A program made the translations under genes and the position numbers. A DNA stretch of 64,000 bases from Anopheles merus (taxonomy: Eukaryota; Arthropoda; Insecta; Diptera; Culicidae). Location of the stretch: positions 18,660,889 to 18,724,888 of the forward strand of contig NC_054084.1 in assembly GCF_017562075.2 (NCBI RefSeq), given 5' to 3'. Of the stretch, positions 1 to 11,637 are shown piece by piece (the stretch's first letter is position 1; each line of letters opens with the position of its first letter). The notes below the pieces were generated by a model. It saw only the letters and a program-made list of their open reading frames with translations, was not told the DNA's origin and did no database searches.

Positions 1-1043
1 GTACGTCGCCATGCTAGAAAAAAATGGAACGAGGCGAACTACGTTACTGGCTGCAAACAGCGCAACACGTGCACGTGCGGGGATGCAAGAGCCTGGGACC
101 ACTATCAACGGCCGGCGGCAGTAAGCCGCACCACGGCGCCTACCTTTTCAGCCAATAATGATTCTTGGGTTGGTTAGTTTTCTTGCTCGTGCACCACACG
201 CACGGTGGAAGCACAAAGGTGAAGAAGACACTGCGATCGCGACGACGCACCGTCTTCCGTGATTATCTAAGTTTAGCCCTCATCGTGGTGCTCTCATTTC
301 CAATTTTGATAGGGTGGTGCTGCTGACCGTTGATGGTGGTGGCGGAGCCGGTTGAAGGATGGTATTTAGTGCACGCAATACAAACCCAGAAACAACTTTC
401 GCACTGGTAGGAACTGCACGATCCAACATTCCCCACGCATCGTCGCCATCCTGCGCTTAGGCATCTTCCCCCGGGCAGAAGGCGTAAGACCAAGGGGATT
501 GTTTTTGCCGTGGCTTAGCCATGACTGTATATTGCAGTGAACAATGCGACAAAAACACCCAGGGCAGAGCAGCAGAACACTGTAGAATGGGAAGAATGGA
601 CGAGATGCAGTAAAAAATGCGTAAAATTACACCGAACTAGTGATGCCGAAACAGCCAGCGCTAAAAAACAACATTGACCACCATGTTTGGTAAGTTTGAC
701 GTTTGACAGAGAGCATTCGAGCAGATTTGTGTGCTTTTTTTCTCGTCGCGTGATTCGAGCCGAAGAGGGAAATTTTAAAATGGAATTCAACAAAACCGAT
801 GTAATTAAACAGTAAATAAAACAAAATCGATTATTTAACACATGGATAAAGACACGTTGAAACAACTTGTTCAATTCATATTGTAATAAATATTTCAAAT
901 TTATCAGCAACCTATTTCGTGCAGAACCTTACAACAGCACACTGATTGACATTGGTTCACAAGGCGTACTATCAGAAGAAAACAACAACACGCAAAAGCA
1001 AACTCATCAAATGCCGACGAAAATCTCCAAAACCGTACACAAA
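1..1043. other. Upstream flank of Atf6, no gene recognised
   Basis: No open frame here resembles a known protein; the short frames on both strands look like chance. Two adjacent E-box cores (CACGTG) lie around positions 66-77. This is presumably intergenic DNA containing the Atf6 promoter. I found no clear ERSE element (CCAAT-N9-CCACG) by eye. Confidence 0.5.
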
Positions 1044-1049
1044 TCAGTC
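1044..1049 (+). promoter_or_regulatory. Possible initiator (TCAGTC) for Atf6
   Basis: TCAGTC matches the arthropod initiator TCAKTY and lies about 90 nt before the Atf6 start codon, which would give a short 5'UTR. I see no convincing downstream promoter element at +28. Such hexamers are common by chance, so this is only a candidate start site. Confidence 0.2.
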
Positions 1050-1084
1050 AGGCCAGTGTTTTAGCAAGCAATTTACGCATTTAG

Positions 1085-1117
1085 ATGAAGACAATCCCCC
1101 GGAACTGCTGTGATTAG
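1085..1117 (+). promoter_or_regulatory. Upstream ORF in the Atf6 leader
   Basis: An ATG at 1085 opens a 10-codon frame that stops at TAG 1115-1117, 20 nt before the Atf6 ATG. If transcription starts upstream of it, ribosomes must bypass it or re-initiate after it. In other stress-response mRNAs uORFs change translation when eIF2alpha is phosphorylated; applying that to this gene is inference. Confidence 0.45.
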
Positions 1118-1137
1118 GACAATCATTCATTCGAACA

Positions 1138-3674
1138 ATGGAGGCACCGTTTGGAGGTACGATTTGTGTTGTTTCTACCGCGATTCGCTTCCTTCGCTTC
1201 CCGAAGTTTCGTTCCCAATTTTCACTTTCGATTTCATTATTTACAGGGCGTGATGTGCTTGATCTTTCGCTGGAAGATGATTACCTATCTCCCGCAATGT
1301 TCGATAGTGTTCCGCTCTGTGCGGGTTTTAGTGATTTTACCTCGAGTGCCAACGCTATCCCGCAAACACACCCATCGACCACCACCTGGAACACGGTGAA
1401 CGAGTGCGCATTGGATGAATTGGACAACCACAACTATGGTGCGGGAATGATCAATCCCGACGACTTTCTGAACGATGTTTCGTACGACTCGTTACATTCA
1501 CCATCCAATCGAGACACACCTTCGCCGTCCGATAGCCAGCAGAGCTACGATTCGGTACCGTCTTCAGGTGGCTTCGATGGCTGCCACGTCGTGCCAATGC
1601 ATTTGGACAGTCCGCCAATCTCACCGCAAACACCGGCCAGCCCGGCAGATGGAACGGGCACGATGAAGCCTGTTACGGAGCTGCGACAACTAAAAATCGT
1701 TCCTAAGAATGCTAATTCCCTCTCGAACGTGACGAAAACAATCACCAAGAAAACGATCGTCCTGTCAGCGAAAGACTATCGCGCTCTGCTGGCCAACATG
1801 CAACGCCAGCCAACGAATAACACGATTATATTAAAGGCCACACCAACCAACAAGCTGCCCATTGCATCGGCAGTGAAAACGATTCCCCGTGCTACACCAG
1901 CGGTGGAAACGCCGAAGCAGGAGAAACCCTTTGTATTACCAAAACCGGCAACACCGTCGATGGGGGTTGATTTGAAATGTGAAATTAAACCACCGGCTGC
2001 TATCAAACAAGAACCAATCTCATCGCCAGTTAGTCCGCTAACCGTACCGATGATGCTGGCAGCCGGAAACAGCCTATCGGAACGAACGTTTGACGAAAGG
2101 CTGCTTAAAAAGCATCAGCGTATGATAAAAAATCGTCAATCGGCTCTCGAATCGCGGCAGAAGAAGAAAGAGTATGTGACCTCACTTGAGGAGCGTTTGG
2201 ATGTGCTGTCGAAAGAGAACAACCTGCTAAGGATGGTATGTATTGAACGAAAACGGTGTATTTAGTCATTTACCTAACGCTTTCGAAATTATCTTTCTGT
2301 AGGAAAACGCAAACCTGCTGGAAAGGTTAAAAATGCGTTGCACTTGTGCAGCCAATACCCTGCTGGTGGGACAAGCGGCAGCAAAACAAGTTACGCCAAC
2401 AGCTCGCAAAAATGCTGCGATTGTGCTGGCCATGTTGTTTATGGTGTCGATTAATTTTTATCCTATTGGGTAGGTTGATTCAACTTTTATAATAAAAAAA
2501 AGTTGCTAAATGGTTTATCTATCTTTTTAGCAATCTTTTCACCAACAATGATCATCTAGAATTAGACACAGTTCCCCACAGGGCCGAAGAATTTCATTCC
2601 CGTGGCCTGCTGTGGATGAATGACTCGAATGGTACTAAGCAGCGCGAACGAACCAAGCCCTTCCGCTTGAACCTCACCGCGATCGATGAACTGACCAAAG
2701 AAGACCGAATCGAAACGCTACCATCATCCGACTGTCCGTTTTACGTGAATCAAACGGAAAACATACGCCTAGCGAGCGAACTTCGCCGATGGATTGGAGA
2801 GAACGGGTACAAAAACCTTACCGACGGCAAAGGCCAGGCAGACGTCAGCATCGACACGTTTGATAAGATGTTTCGCCTGAAGGATACGATCGATTCAATC
2901 TACCAACACATGAAGGACATTAGTATGCAGATGAAGACGTACGAACGGCGGCAGCAAAAGCTAGCCCTAAACGGTGGGAAGAAACTGGGACGCAATCGGC
3001 AACGAAAGTCAGCTGCAGTTGCTGCTGGTCAGCGCGATACCGCTGTTACATACCGAGGGAAAATACCTTCCCAGCACGATCTTGATCTGTACTATCCACG
3101 CGTGCATGTGACATATGCGGAATTTTTCGAGGAAATTGGTCGCCGAGATGATACGTTTTATTTGGTTTCGTTCAGCGAGGAGCATTTGCTGCTGCCCGCC
3201 CTGGCGTACAATAAAACCAGCCGGCCACGCATGTCACTAATGCTACCGACCGTGACGACACCCGGCTCGCCGATGGCCAACGGGACGGATCGCTCAAACA
3301 AGATAACGCTCATGCAGATCGACTGCGAGGTAATGAACACGTCCGTGATTCAGATACGCGAAAAAACAATCCCCGGTGATTTACGACCGGGGCAGGGTGG
3401 TGAACCGGGTGCTAAGGGTGCAACGGGCGGCTATGGTGGACGCAATGCGACAACTGCCGGTGGGCAAACGAACCGAAGGGCCAACGGTAGCGGAACGACA
3501 CGAGGCAGCCGATTGGCGCGGAGCAGTAATTCGTCCGCTGCGACACATGTCGCTGATACGGTGGAGGAAATGCACCCCAAGCGGGACACTGTTCAGCATC
3601 AGCATATTCCCAGCCGACCGTTCTTTGTGGAGCGTATGAACGAGCACCTGAAGAGCGAACATCACGTTAATTGA
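1138..3674 (+). CDS. Atf6: Atf6, membrane-bound bZIP transcription factor of the unfolded protein response
   Basis: Coding exons are 1138-1156, 1247-2235, 2303-2469 and 2531-3674, giving 772 residues (human ATF6-alpha has 670). The N-terminal cytosolic half starts with an acidic, Ser/Pro-rich activation region. The bZIP follows: basic region about 294-314 with the N-x7-R signature (N302, R310), zipper leucines 320, 327, 334 and 341. The membrane segment is about 373-391 (KNAAIVLAMLFMVSINFYP); N387 and P390 match the Asn/Pro pair needed for site-2 protease cleavage. RGLL (416-419) fits the site-1 protease consensus. The luminal half has the ATF6 blocks GRRDDTFYLVSF (595-606) and MQIDCEVMN (653-661) and about ten N-glycosylation sequons. 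Known role: an ER stress sensor that moves to the Golgi on stress and is cleaved, so that the bZIP part enters the nucleus and induces chaperone genes. The luminal C-terminal region has a Gly/Asn/Ser-rich stretch that I do not recall from human ATF6. All introns have GT..AG ends. Confidence 0.97.
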
Positions 3675-4530
3675 GGGATTGATTGCGCGGTGTTGGCAGA
3701 TAGAGAGACAGACAGACAACCAGAACAAGCATTTATGGTGATCGTGCGTTGGTTTTATTATTTGTTTTTAGTAAGTTATTGCTGTTGATCTCACAACAAA
3801 ACAGGAGCTATTATGAAACTGAATGGTTTTTTTATCCTACAAAATTAACACCGGCTTAACTTACCGATCGTTAGAGCACTAGTTTTTTCCGTTAATTTTG
3901 AAGCACCATCATTGCACAAATGATTGTTGATGTTGTAGATGCGAGTGTAAATTGTTACATTAATTTTAGCTTAGTTTCTATCCATTCCACATTGTTCTAA
4001 TAGCAACAACTGCAGCTTTCGTGCAGTTTTCTTTACCCTTTTCAGTTTGATTTATACAATTTTTCTGAACAAAAGATCAAAGTAACTCGTAATGATTGAA
4101 GAAAGGAAAATAGAATAACGGCCATAATGGTTAAAATTGCAATACTTAATGTAAGGAAGCATACGCAAGCAGCGTAAGGCAGCAAAAGGTAGATAGAACA
4201 AATCGTTCATGACTGGGGGTGCAATCAGAGCTAAGGTTAATTGTTTTTTTTTAGTTTAATTTTAGGGCATTCACATGCCCTGTAACAGATAACGACAGAG
4301 TACAGAACAATTTCATTATTTTGGCATAAAGTAAACGTAGACTGATTTTGTTGATCGTAATGGAACAAGAATGGAACAAAAGGACAGGATTATTGTGTGT
4401 TAGAATTAGCATTGCATTGCTGTATTGTACGTGTGAATTGGATGTGTTATTTTTTCACAAACGTTTTGGAACTACTAAACACTTTGATTGGAATTATAAA
4501 AAAAAACTGCAAAACTGACTGTTTTAATTT
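3675..4530 (+). other. Presumptive Atf6 3'UTR and downstream flank
   Basis: AT-rich, without a recognisable ORF. I see no canonical AATAAA within about 900 nt after the stop. The variant TATAAA near 4495, in an A-rich context, is the best polyadenylation signal I can point to. The 3' end is therefore uncertain. Confidence 0.35.
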
Positions 4531-5929
4531 CAATACACACAAAATGAAAGACAACATTCCCCTTTTTCGGTGCGTTACAAATATCAGAACAGTATGGTTT
4601 GACCTCGGGTTTCCTTACTTGCCAACAGCTAAATGTAAATGACGGTTTTCCTGCCTTTGCTTGATTTTTACGATTACTATCAACTCTATAATGCTGCAGA
4701 AGAGCAGAGCGGTCGTTTGGGAGATGGCTAATTTCTATTAATCGAACCGTTAAGATGATTACGATCATTGATCCCATTCTTCAGCAATATCATTTCGGCA
4801 TTACTTTCGTCTGCTCAGCGCTGCAGGATTACCATATGGTGTTGGTAGCTTAGCTCTACTATCAAACTCCGCCACCGGCAGATAAAACCCCCAAAATGAA
4901 GGTCAACCCAAAACGAAACAAACTACCCAACGCCTAATTTTCGGTCTTTTCTGCCGACTTTCCAGCACCAAGTAGCGGTCAGCTAATCGGGTTAAACGCC
5001 ACCGACCGAGACCTTCCCCGCACAACCGTGTATCATAATCAATGCTCCACTTGACAAGCGCGCATGCAGGTGAGGGCTGCATACAGGTGGTAGCTAGTGC
5101 AGCTCTGTTTTTCCCTCGATCGACGCAGTTTGAAGGGCAGTAGCAAAACCCAAAAATGGTAATGGCAAACAGAGGGTCCGACCAGCGAGGGAGACCCGTA
5201 ATCCGTAAAGATGGTTAATTAATTTCGATCCGGGCGCCATCGATATTATCTGGCGGCCACCCACCGACAGCATCGTACAGGGTGGCCCTCCTCGATCCAA
5301 GGGGCTGTGAAGGGATTTTGAAGGTGTTCGGGAATTTATGATCAACTTTGATTTTTGTTAACGCCCATTTGTTTGCCCCATATGTTGGGTCGAATTAGCA
5401 GCGCTCCGAGGGCTGCCATGTTCTCGAGCGCGATTGAGGGGGGAGGGGGATATGGGCTGTAAATTCATGCCGTGCACTGCGGGTGTAAACCACACAGTGG
5501 AGCGATTGCACCAGGCCCGAACCGGGCGCGGTAAGAATCACATTTCGGCATTATCGATCGAATTGGGACTCTGCGATCCCCCAACGAGTAGTCCCGTTTG
5601 GAATGTGTGACCCATTTTGTGTGCCCATATCCCGAGGAAAAATAACCGGCCAGTGGGTTGTATCGTTTCGCCCGGTGCTGGGTGCCTGTGCCTGATGATC
5701 AATGGTGAAGATAGGGAGATGGATGTGTCGATCGTAATTGCGCGTTGCGCCACTGATAGCGATAGGAAACTGTTCGGTCATGCAAATGCGGGACAATAGT
5801 GCAGAAAGGCGAACGAAGAATGAAAGGTTTGATTGACGTAAGGAGTGTGTGTGTGTGGCTGAATGGCAAACGGGCGCTGTGTGAGGTCTTTGCATGGTGA
5901 ATTTGTCCCGCGAATGGTACAGAAAATAG
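4531..5929. other. Intergenic stretch, nothing recognised
   Basis: Mixed-composition DNA with short overlapping frames on both strands, none resembling a protein family. No RNA gene or transposon end was seen. Confidence 0.4.
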
Positions 5930-6620
5930 TATAAGGTTTATGTAAGAATACGAGGAGATGGGTAAGTATGAAAAGAAGGAGACAATTGAGTAAGTAAGTG
6001 AAGAGGTTAATAAGTAAATAAATAAACAAGTAAGTAAGTAAACAAGTAAGTAAGTAAACAAGTAAGTAAGTAAACAAGTAAGTAAACGAGGGACAACGTG
6101 ATCGACAACGTGATCAATTAAACAAAAAAAGTAAGTTAAACAGATAGATAGTAACAGGTATGAAAACAGGTAATTAAAGAACTAAATAAGGGAATAATAG
6201 TAAGTAACTGATAGTAAGAATATCAGTTTTCTTAAAATTATAAATTATAAGCTTAAAGTTACAAAAACTTAAGGAAATTTCTAAATATCTAGTTAACTAA
6301 TTAGGTAAGTAAATAACGAAAGAGACTAAGTAAGTCAAATAACAGCGTAGTAAGTATGTCAGTAAGTTAATAAGAAGATAAGCAAGATAAGCAAAAACGT
6401 AAATAAGTATGTATGTAAAAAAGTAAGTAAGTAAATTAGTATGTAAGAAAAAAAGGAAAAAAACCTTTCTCAAAAGTAATAAATATAACTTAACTAGAAG
6501 ATTTAAGTGAGCAATTATTTAAATACTTAAACAAATAAGGAAGTATTGAAGTAAACGCGTAAGAAAGCAAGCAATCAATGCGTGTGTGAGTAATAAGATA
6601 AACAAGTACCAGTATGTATG
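5930..6620. repeat. Degenerate GTAA/AAC-type tetranucleotide repeat tract
   Basis: The motif GTAAGTAAGTAAACAA recurs; it is densest at about 5985-6090 and decays into scattered GTAA and TATGTAA units to about 6620. The minus strand therefore translates as a Tyr/Leu-rich pseudo-protein with no biological meaning. It looks like an old microsatellite eroded by substitutions. Confidence 0.7.
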
Positions 6621-9600
6621 TAACAATGTAACAATGTATGTAACAATAAGTATGCATGTTACAGAGCTATATTAAAAATAATGTTTAAAAAACAGTGAGT
6701 GATAAAGGAATTATTCATATTTACTAAGCAAAATAAAACAAAATGAAGTGAATTAATTAAACAAAAATAAAAAGCTACTATTAAACATTTGCAGGATTAA
6801 ATAATGAAGTAACGAAGCAAACAAGCGTGCAAGTCGATTTAGTAATATGAAATAAACAGTTATAAATGCTAGCTAAATCTAGCTTAATTTACATAATCAC
6901 ACCTGCCGCAGAATCTACGCCAAACTACTCTCACATAGATGCAACAGTTGCATAAGCCTCGTCCGTTGTTCCTTTGCTGCATGCATATCTATCGCTTTTC
7001 CTCATTTTCCTCTCAACTCGATCGCAGAGCAAAGCAAGCCAGCTCCCCTAGAAGGCATTCTTCCGAACGTCGGCTCTTTGTCGCTTCCAGGCACAAAATT
7101 AACGAGACGGTAATTGAGCTACAAAACCGCCCCTCGGCACAGTGCAACAGCGGAGTGGAGTGGTAATGGTAATGGTGATCGTGGTAACGAGACCTGACGA
7201 TCAAACCTCCGTCCATCGAAATCTGTGTACCATTAGCGGGAGTGGAAAAATGGCAAGAAGTAATTATTTTATTATAGCCACCTCGAGCGCCAACCTTTCG
7301 CTGCAAGCGAAGGAAGCTACTGGTTCCTCTGCTTTCCCTGGGCAGTGGGAAAGCAGTAGATTGCCTGGAAGGTGGGTCGTAGCATAAACGGTGGAATAAT
7401 ATGCTCTACTTGTTCTACGATCATAACCGTGTCGTTGGTAGCATGGGTAAGTTCTACGACACAGGGGGGAAGCGTGTGTGTGTGTTTTTATTACGGACGT
7501 CGATGTAGGTTAATGATAAATCGGCCATTTCATAGCTTAGGGACAGCTTGCTATAAACTATGACAATAGAATTTGGCAAAGAAAATAGAAGAGAATTGTT
7601 AAGTAATTATAGGCTGATGTTATTCGATCGATATAAGCTCCAAAGCTTCTCTGAAAGGTAATAAACCTTAAATGGATTTTATCAAAACCCATCTGTATCA
7701 TTCATCGCGTTGCCAATCTTCGCCAATCAGCCTCGCCAGTCGTAATAACAATGTTCAAAAGCAAAAACCACCCCATTAAAATGGGAGCAACCAAACGCAC
7801 TATCTCCCAACGATCACTCGCCAGCAAATCACCACCATCGACGACGATGGAAGGAAGATATTTATTGGAGAAAAATCGTTAAAAATGGCCAGGAAATCAT
7901 GCCGCGAGATGGGGCAAGATAGAATGCGCTAGATCTGGGGTTTGCCAAACGCCAAAACCGGAGGGGGTTTCGAATGGGAGATGCCAAAAGTAATAAAATT
8001 AAAATGGAATAAGGCACACCAAAGTCGAGAGAACGGAGGAAAACCAGCGTGAATCACAAAGAAAACAGCGGCTTGCGAAAAAAGGGATGAAATCGCGATG
8101 AAGGGGCAGCAATTCATTCGATCTACCCCGAAAAGCTGCGGCTTTGCGGGCAAAAAGCAGGAAGAAAATCTCGTAAATTTTAAAAATTTATTGATCTCAC
8201 ACATTTCTCGATCGCGGCCGATTGTGTGCCATCCGGTTCCCCGCTCGATTCCCTTTACTATCGTGTGAGGGAATCTTTGAGCAGTGTAGCAGCGAGGGAC
8301 TGTCTGTCTGGCGGGTGATAAAGCCAACCTTCTAAAAGTGTCCACCACAGCGTTCTGTGTGGCTCGTGTGGTTGGGACGCTAGGTTGTTCTATCTTTAAA
8401 ATCTTGAACGTTCTGTACCGGCGGCGTTGAGCGAATGGGTCTTGGGCCATCCCATCCCGTTCATTCCTGGAATGTCTGTGAGCTTGTGCGTTCAGAATTC
8501 GTAAAGGTTTCTGGATGCCGTGTGGGACGAGACAGATTAATATTCATCTCATCGTTCGAAGCTAGAGAAGGAGTCAAAGTTAGCATAAAGCTAGACAGAT
8601 GTGGCAGGAAAATGGTTGTGAAAAGACCTAGAGCGTTGTATTTATTTTCTATTTGTTTTTTTGATTTAATTATTTTGTCTAGCTTTATTCAATTCAGCAT
8701 TAAGTATTGTTACATTTTTATTCTAGTAAACTTGTTGTTGTTCAAATGTTTTGCGTTTTCTAATTTATTTATTTTACCTTTTTAATAAGCACTTAGATTA
8801 TTTTATTTACTTTTTATCATCTTTAATAATTTTTTTATCTTCCATAATTTTAAAAGAAAATTAAAATGGCGATAGTTTTACATTTTTAAAATAATTTATT
8901 TATTCTATTAATTAATTTGTTAATGTACTTAGTACAAAACAAATTGCTGTAATTAACTTTTTTTCATTTTACCACTAAAATAGTCGAAACATTGTAACAG
9001 TATTAGAATATTATTATAAAAAATTATCTGTGATATAAAAAAGTAAATTGAAGAAGAATTAGAAGATTACAAAACTAGAAACCCCAATCAAATAAAAAAA
9101 GCTCACAAAACAAATAAGAAATAAGGAAAGTCTTTGCTCAGTTACAGTGCAATTAATGCAGTTACAATGCAATTAAGCAAACAAGATTAAAATGTTAGTG
9201 TGGCCTATCTCTACAATGGCTATGTTCAATTATCGTAAGTTCAATTGCTTCGTGCGTGTGGTACCGTTTGCTTGCTGGTACAAGTACGATGAGTCCAATA
9301 ATGGATGCGTGCGACATGCAATCGCTTATCGTTTATTTGTCCATCCCAACGCAGTTGCGGTTGAGTAAATCCACTTAGTGTCATGATTAGCAAGCGTAGT
9401 GATAAGGACGTGTAAGAAATGAGCGGGCTGTGTACTTAATTTTGTACTACTTTTCACTGAAACCAACCCCAATACAGTGTATTGTTAACAGCCTTTTTAT
9501 ATAATGATGAACCTTGATGAAACTATTCAACTTTTTACTGCACTTTTCAGGTTTTGTACAAACCTATCGTAAATAATGGCCGATTTCTTTCACCTTACCC

Positions 9601-10377
9601 TTATTTCCATCCCAAAATTTCCATCCCCACAGCACCATTCCAAGTGGCCCCGGTTCCATAGATCAATTGCTTCGGAATCAATTAACAGCAGCACCATCAC
9701 GCGCTTCGTGCGTTCGTTTCGTTTGCGTTTCCGCGCGGAGTGCCTGATAATTATGCTCAATTACCATCACTCACCCGCCACTACCGACGGTGGTATCGAT
9801 TCGCGAACCAACAATATGGAACACGGGAGGGTAACCGAGACCTACCGATGCTACACGCACCACACACGAACGAACGTGATCTTAAAGTGATCACGCAGAA
9901 GGACTCGCTTTCTTTGCACGAAAGGGTTTCGGCAGCAATCGCTACTGGAGTGCTCGAGTGCTGATTGATTTTTAATTCCCTTTCCACCGTGTAGTAGAGC
10001 AGCATCAGCAGCACGGTTTGATGAAATTGAAACTACTCCAAAAAGCAAAAAAAAAAAGAAACCGGGCCAATGAAGACTCACTCCCAAGCTCACAGCTACA
10101 ATATCCGATTGCAACGATATCGTTACGTGCAAAGGAGAGCGAAATGACGATCTTTTAAAGTTTAAGCACGCCTAAATTGATCCTCAAACACGACAACCTG
10201 CTTCTTCTTGCACGGGATGACCCTTACTTGGAGTGCGTGTAGGCTTGTGTGTATGGCCTTTTAAATAGATCATATATCAATTTGCCCCGATACACGAAAC
10301 ACCCTTCGCGCGGGCCCATGTAGGCCCGGGCCAAACGGCAACAGCGAATAATTCGAGGCGGTTTGTTTATGAGGTGA
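6621..10377. other. Intergenic stretch with AT-rich core
   Basis: About 8640-9180 is strongly AT-rich. A diverged 20-bp tandem duplication lies at 9139-9178 (CAGTTACARTGCAATTAA core). The longer frames here, such as the minus-strand one at 7929-8450, have no recognisable domain and I take them as chance. A donor-like GGTAAGTT at about 7446 has no partner I could identify. Confidence 0.4.
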
Positions 10378-11083
10378 ATGGGGGCAACGAAAATGATCGT
10401 TTCTTTTGTTCCTGTTGTTATATTATCTCACTTACTTTTTGTTGATGATGCTGTTGCCTTCCTCCGGTCACGCTATGCAGTCCCGCGAGCGGGGGAAAGT
10501 ATTGTATTTCGATATGGGTCACCCGGTGAAGCTTATGAGGTTTCGGTTCGATTGCAGGGTATGTTTTTTGAGAGGATATTTTCAGTGATCTTTATTGATC
10601 TGTTCTGTATTTTTTTTAATGTAGCAAGTACATGATCCTCTTGACATAATAGCTAATGTGATCTTTAGAGAGTTCTTGGACTCATTTTGAATAATACAGT
10701 GTAATGTAATGTTGTATTTTTTTAAAGAGATCATTACGTAAACTGGTTTAATTTATATCATTTTTCCACCCATTTCCTCTCGATGAGATAATTAATATTT
10801 ACCCAGTAAAGCTGTTTTTTCCATCATGGCATTAATGTGCTTATTTATTTTTAGGTCATAACATAATACTCATCCAAAACCGCAGGTTAAAGTCGATTTT
10901 TAATGAAATGGCATCATACATTGCCCCTAACAGTTTACTACTCAAAATCAGGCCAACTTGCTGGTGGTTTTTGGGGATGCCTCCCTCTACTATTAACACA
11001 CATACACGCATCGATGCCAACCCTATGCACAAACCTGTGCCGGTAGCTTGGGCACGAATTCCATTAACTCGAGCCGGAAGCTG
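10378..11083 (+). CDS. Candidate two-exon gene for a small secreted protein (unrecognised)
   Basis: An ATG at 10378 begins 60 codons plus one base whose N-terminus reads like a signal peptide: Lys near the start, then the hydrophobic run MIVSFVPVVILSHLLFV, then small residues. The frame meets a donor-like GTATGTTT at 10559. An acceptor TTATTTATTTTTAG ends at 10854, and the following frame (10855-11083) is in matching phase and open for 76 codons to a TGA, giving about 137 residues. An alternative short intron (10559-10624) would end the protein after three more residues. I recognise no family, and frames of this size arise by chance here. The case rests only on the signal peptide plus phase-compatible splice sites, so it is weak. 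Confidence 0.25.
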
Positions 11084-11422
11084 ATCGTTTGCTGAGCTGT
11101 TATTGGAACATTTATACTGTGCTGCACCAGCCACCACTTCTAGTCTGTTTTGCTTTTCTCATCAGTCGATGGTGCACGGGAAGGTGAGCTACGATGACCC
11201 TTTTCCGGCCAATGTGCTAAGGTTAGAGGGTTCTGCTGTTCGACGTGTTCCGTTTTATTGAACGATGATGTTTGATCGAAGATGAGGTGCTTGGGTGCTT
11301 AAGAGGGTTTATATGGGGGCATCGTACGCCCCTGGTCTCTAAGTGGAGTTTAAATTGTTTGTAATTTCATTTCATAGAAACGAAGCAGATGGGTAGATTT
11401 TTGCGGTTGTGTAATAGTGTAT

Positions 11423-11625
11423 GCCGGTCTCATGGTACAGTCGTCAACTTGTACGACTTAACAACATGCCCGTCATGGGTTCAAGCCCCAAATAGACCGT
11501 GCCGCCATACGTAGGACTGACTATCCTGCTATGGGGGGAAATCAATAAGTCACTGAAAGCCAACCCCACAAGTGGGTTGGCAGGCCTTGACCGGCATCGG
11601 TTGTTGAGCCAAACAAGAAGAAGAA
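11423..11625 (+). mobile_element. tRNA-derived SINE (Sine200-like), copy 1
   Basis: A 203-bp body with an A-box-like TGGTACAGTCG (11433-11443), a B box GGTTCAAGCCC (11478-11488) and an AAGAAGAAG tail. It is flanked by a perfect 12-bp duplication GTAATAGTGTAT (11411-11422 and 11626-11637), the mark of LINE-assisted insertion. The middle is about 200 bp of family-specific sequence shared with the copy at 48521. The Sine200 assignment is from memory of the Anopheles family and was not searched. Confidence 0.85.
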
Positions 11626-11637
11626 GTAATAGTGTAT

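Noticed and set aside
3381..3728. Minus-strand frame overlapping the Atf6 C-terminus
   Set aside because: Shadow of the last Atf6 exon.
5699..6077. Tyr/Leu-rich minus-strand frames that look like membrane proteins
   Set aside because: They come from the GTAA-type repeat read on the minus strand.
5985..6090. Regularly spaced repeats, considered as a CRISPR-like array
   Set aside because: A tetranucleotide microsatellite without unique spacers, in a eukaryotic genome.
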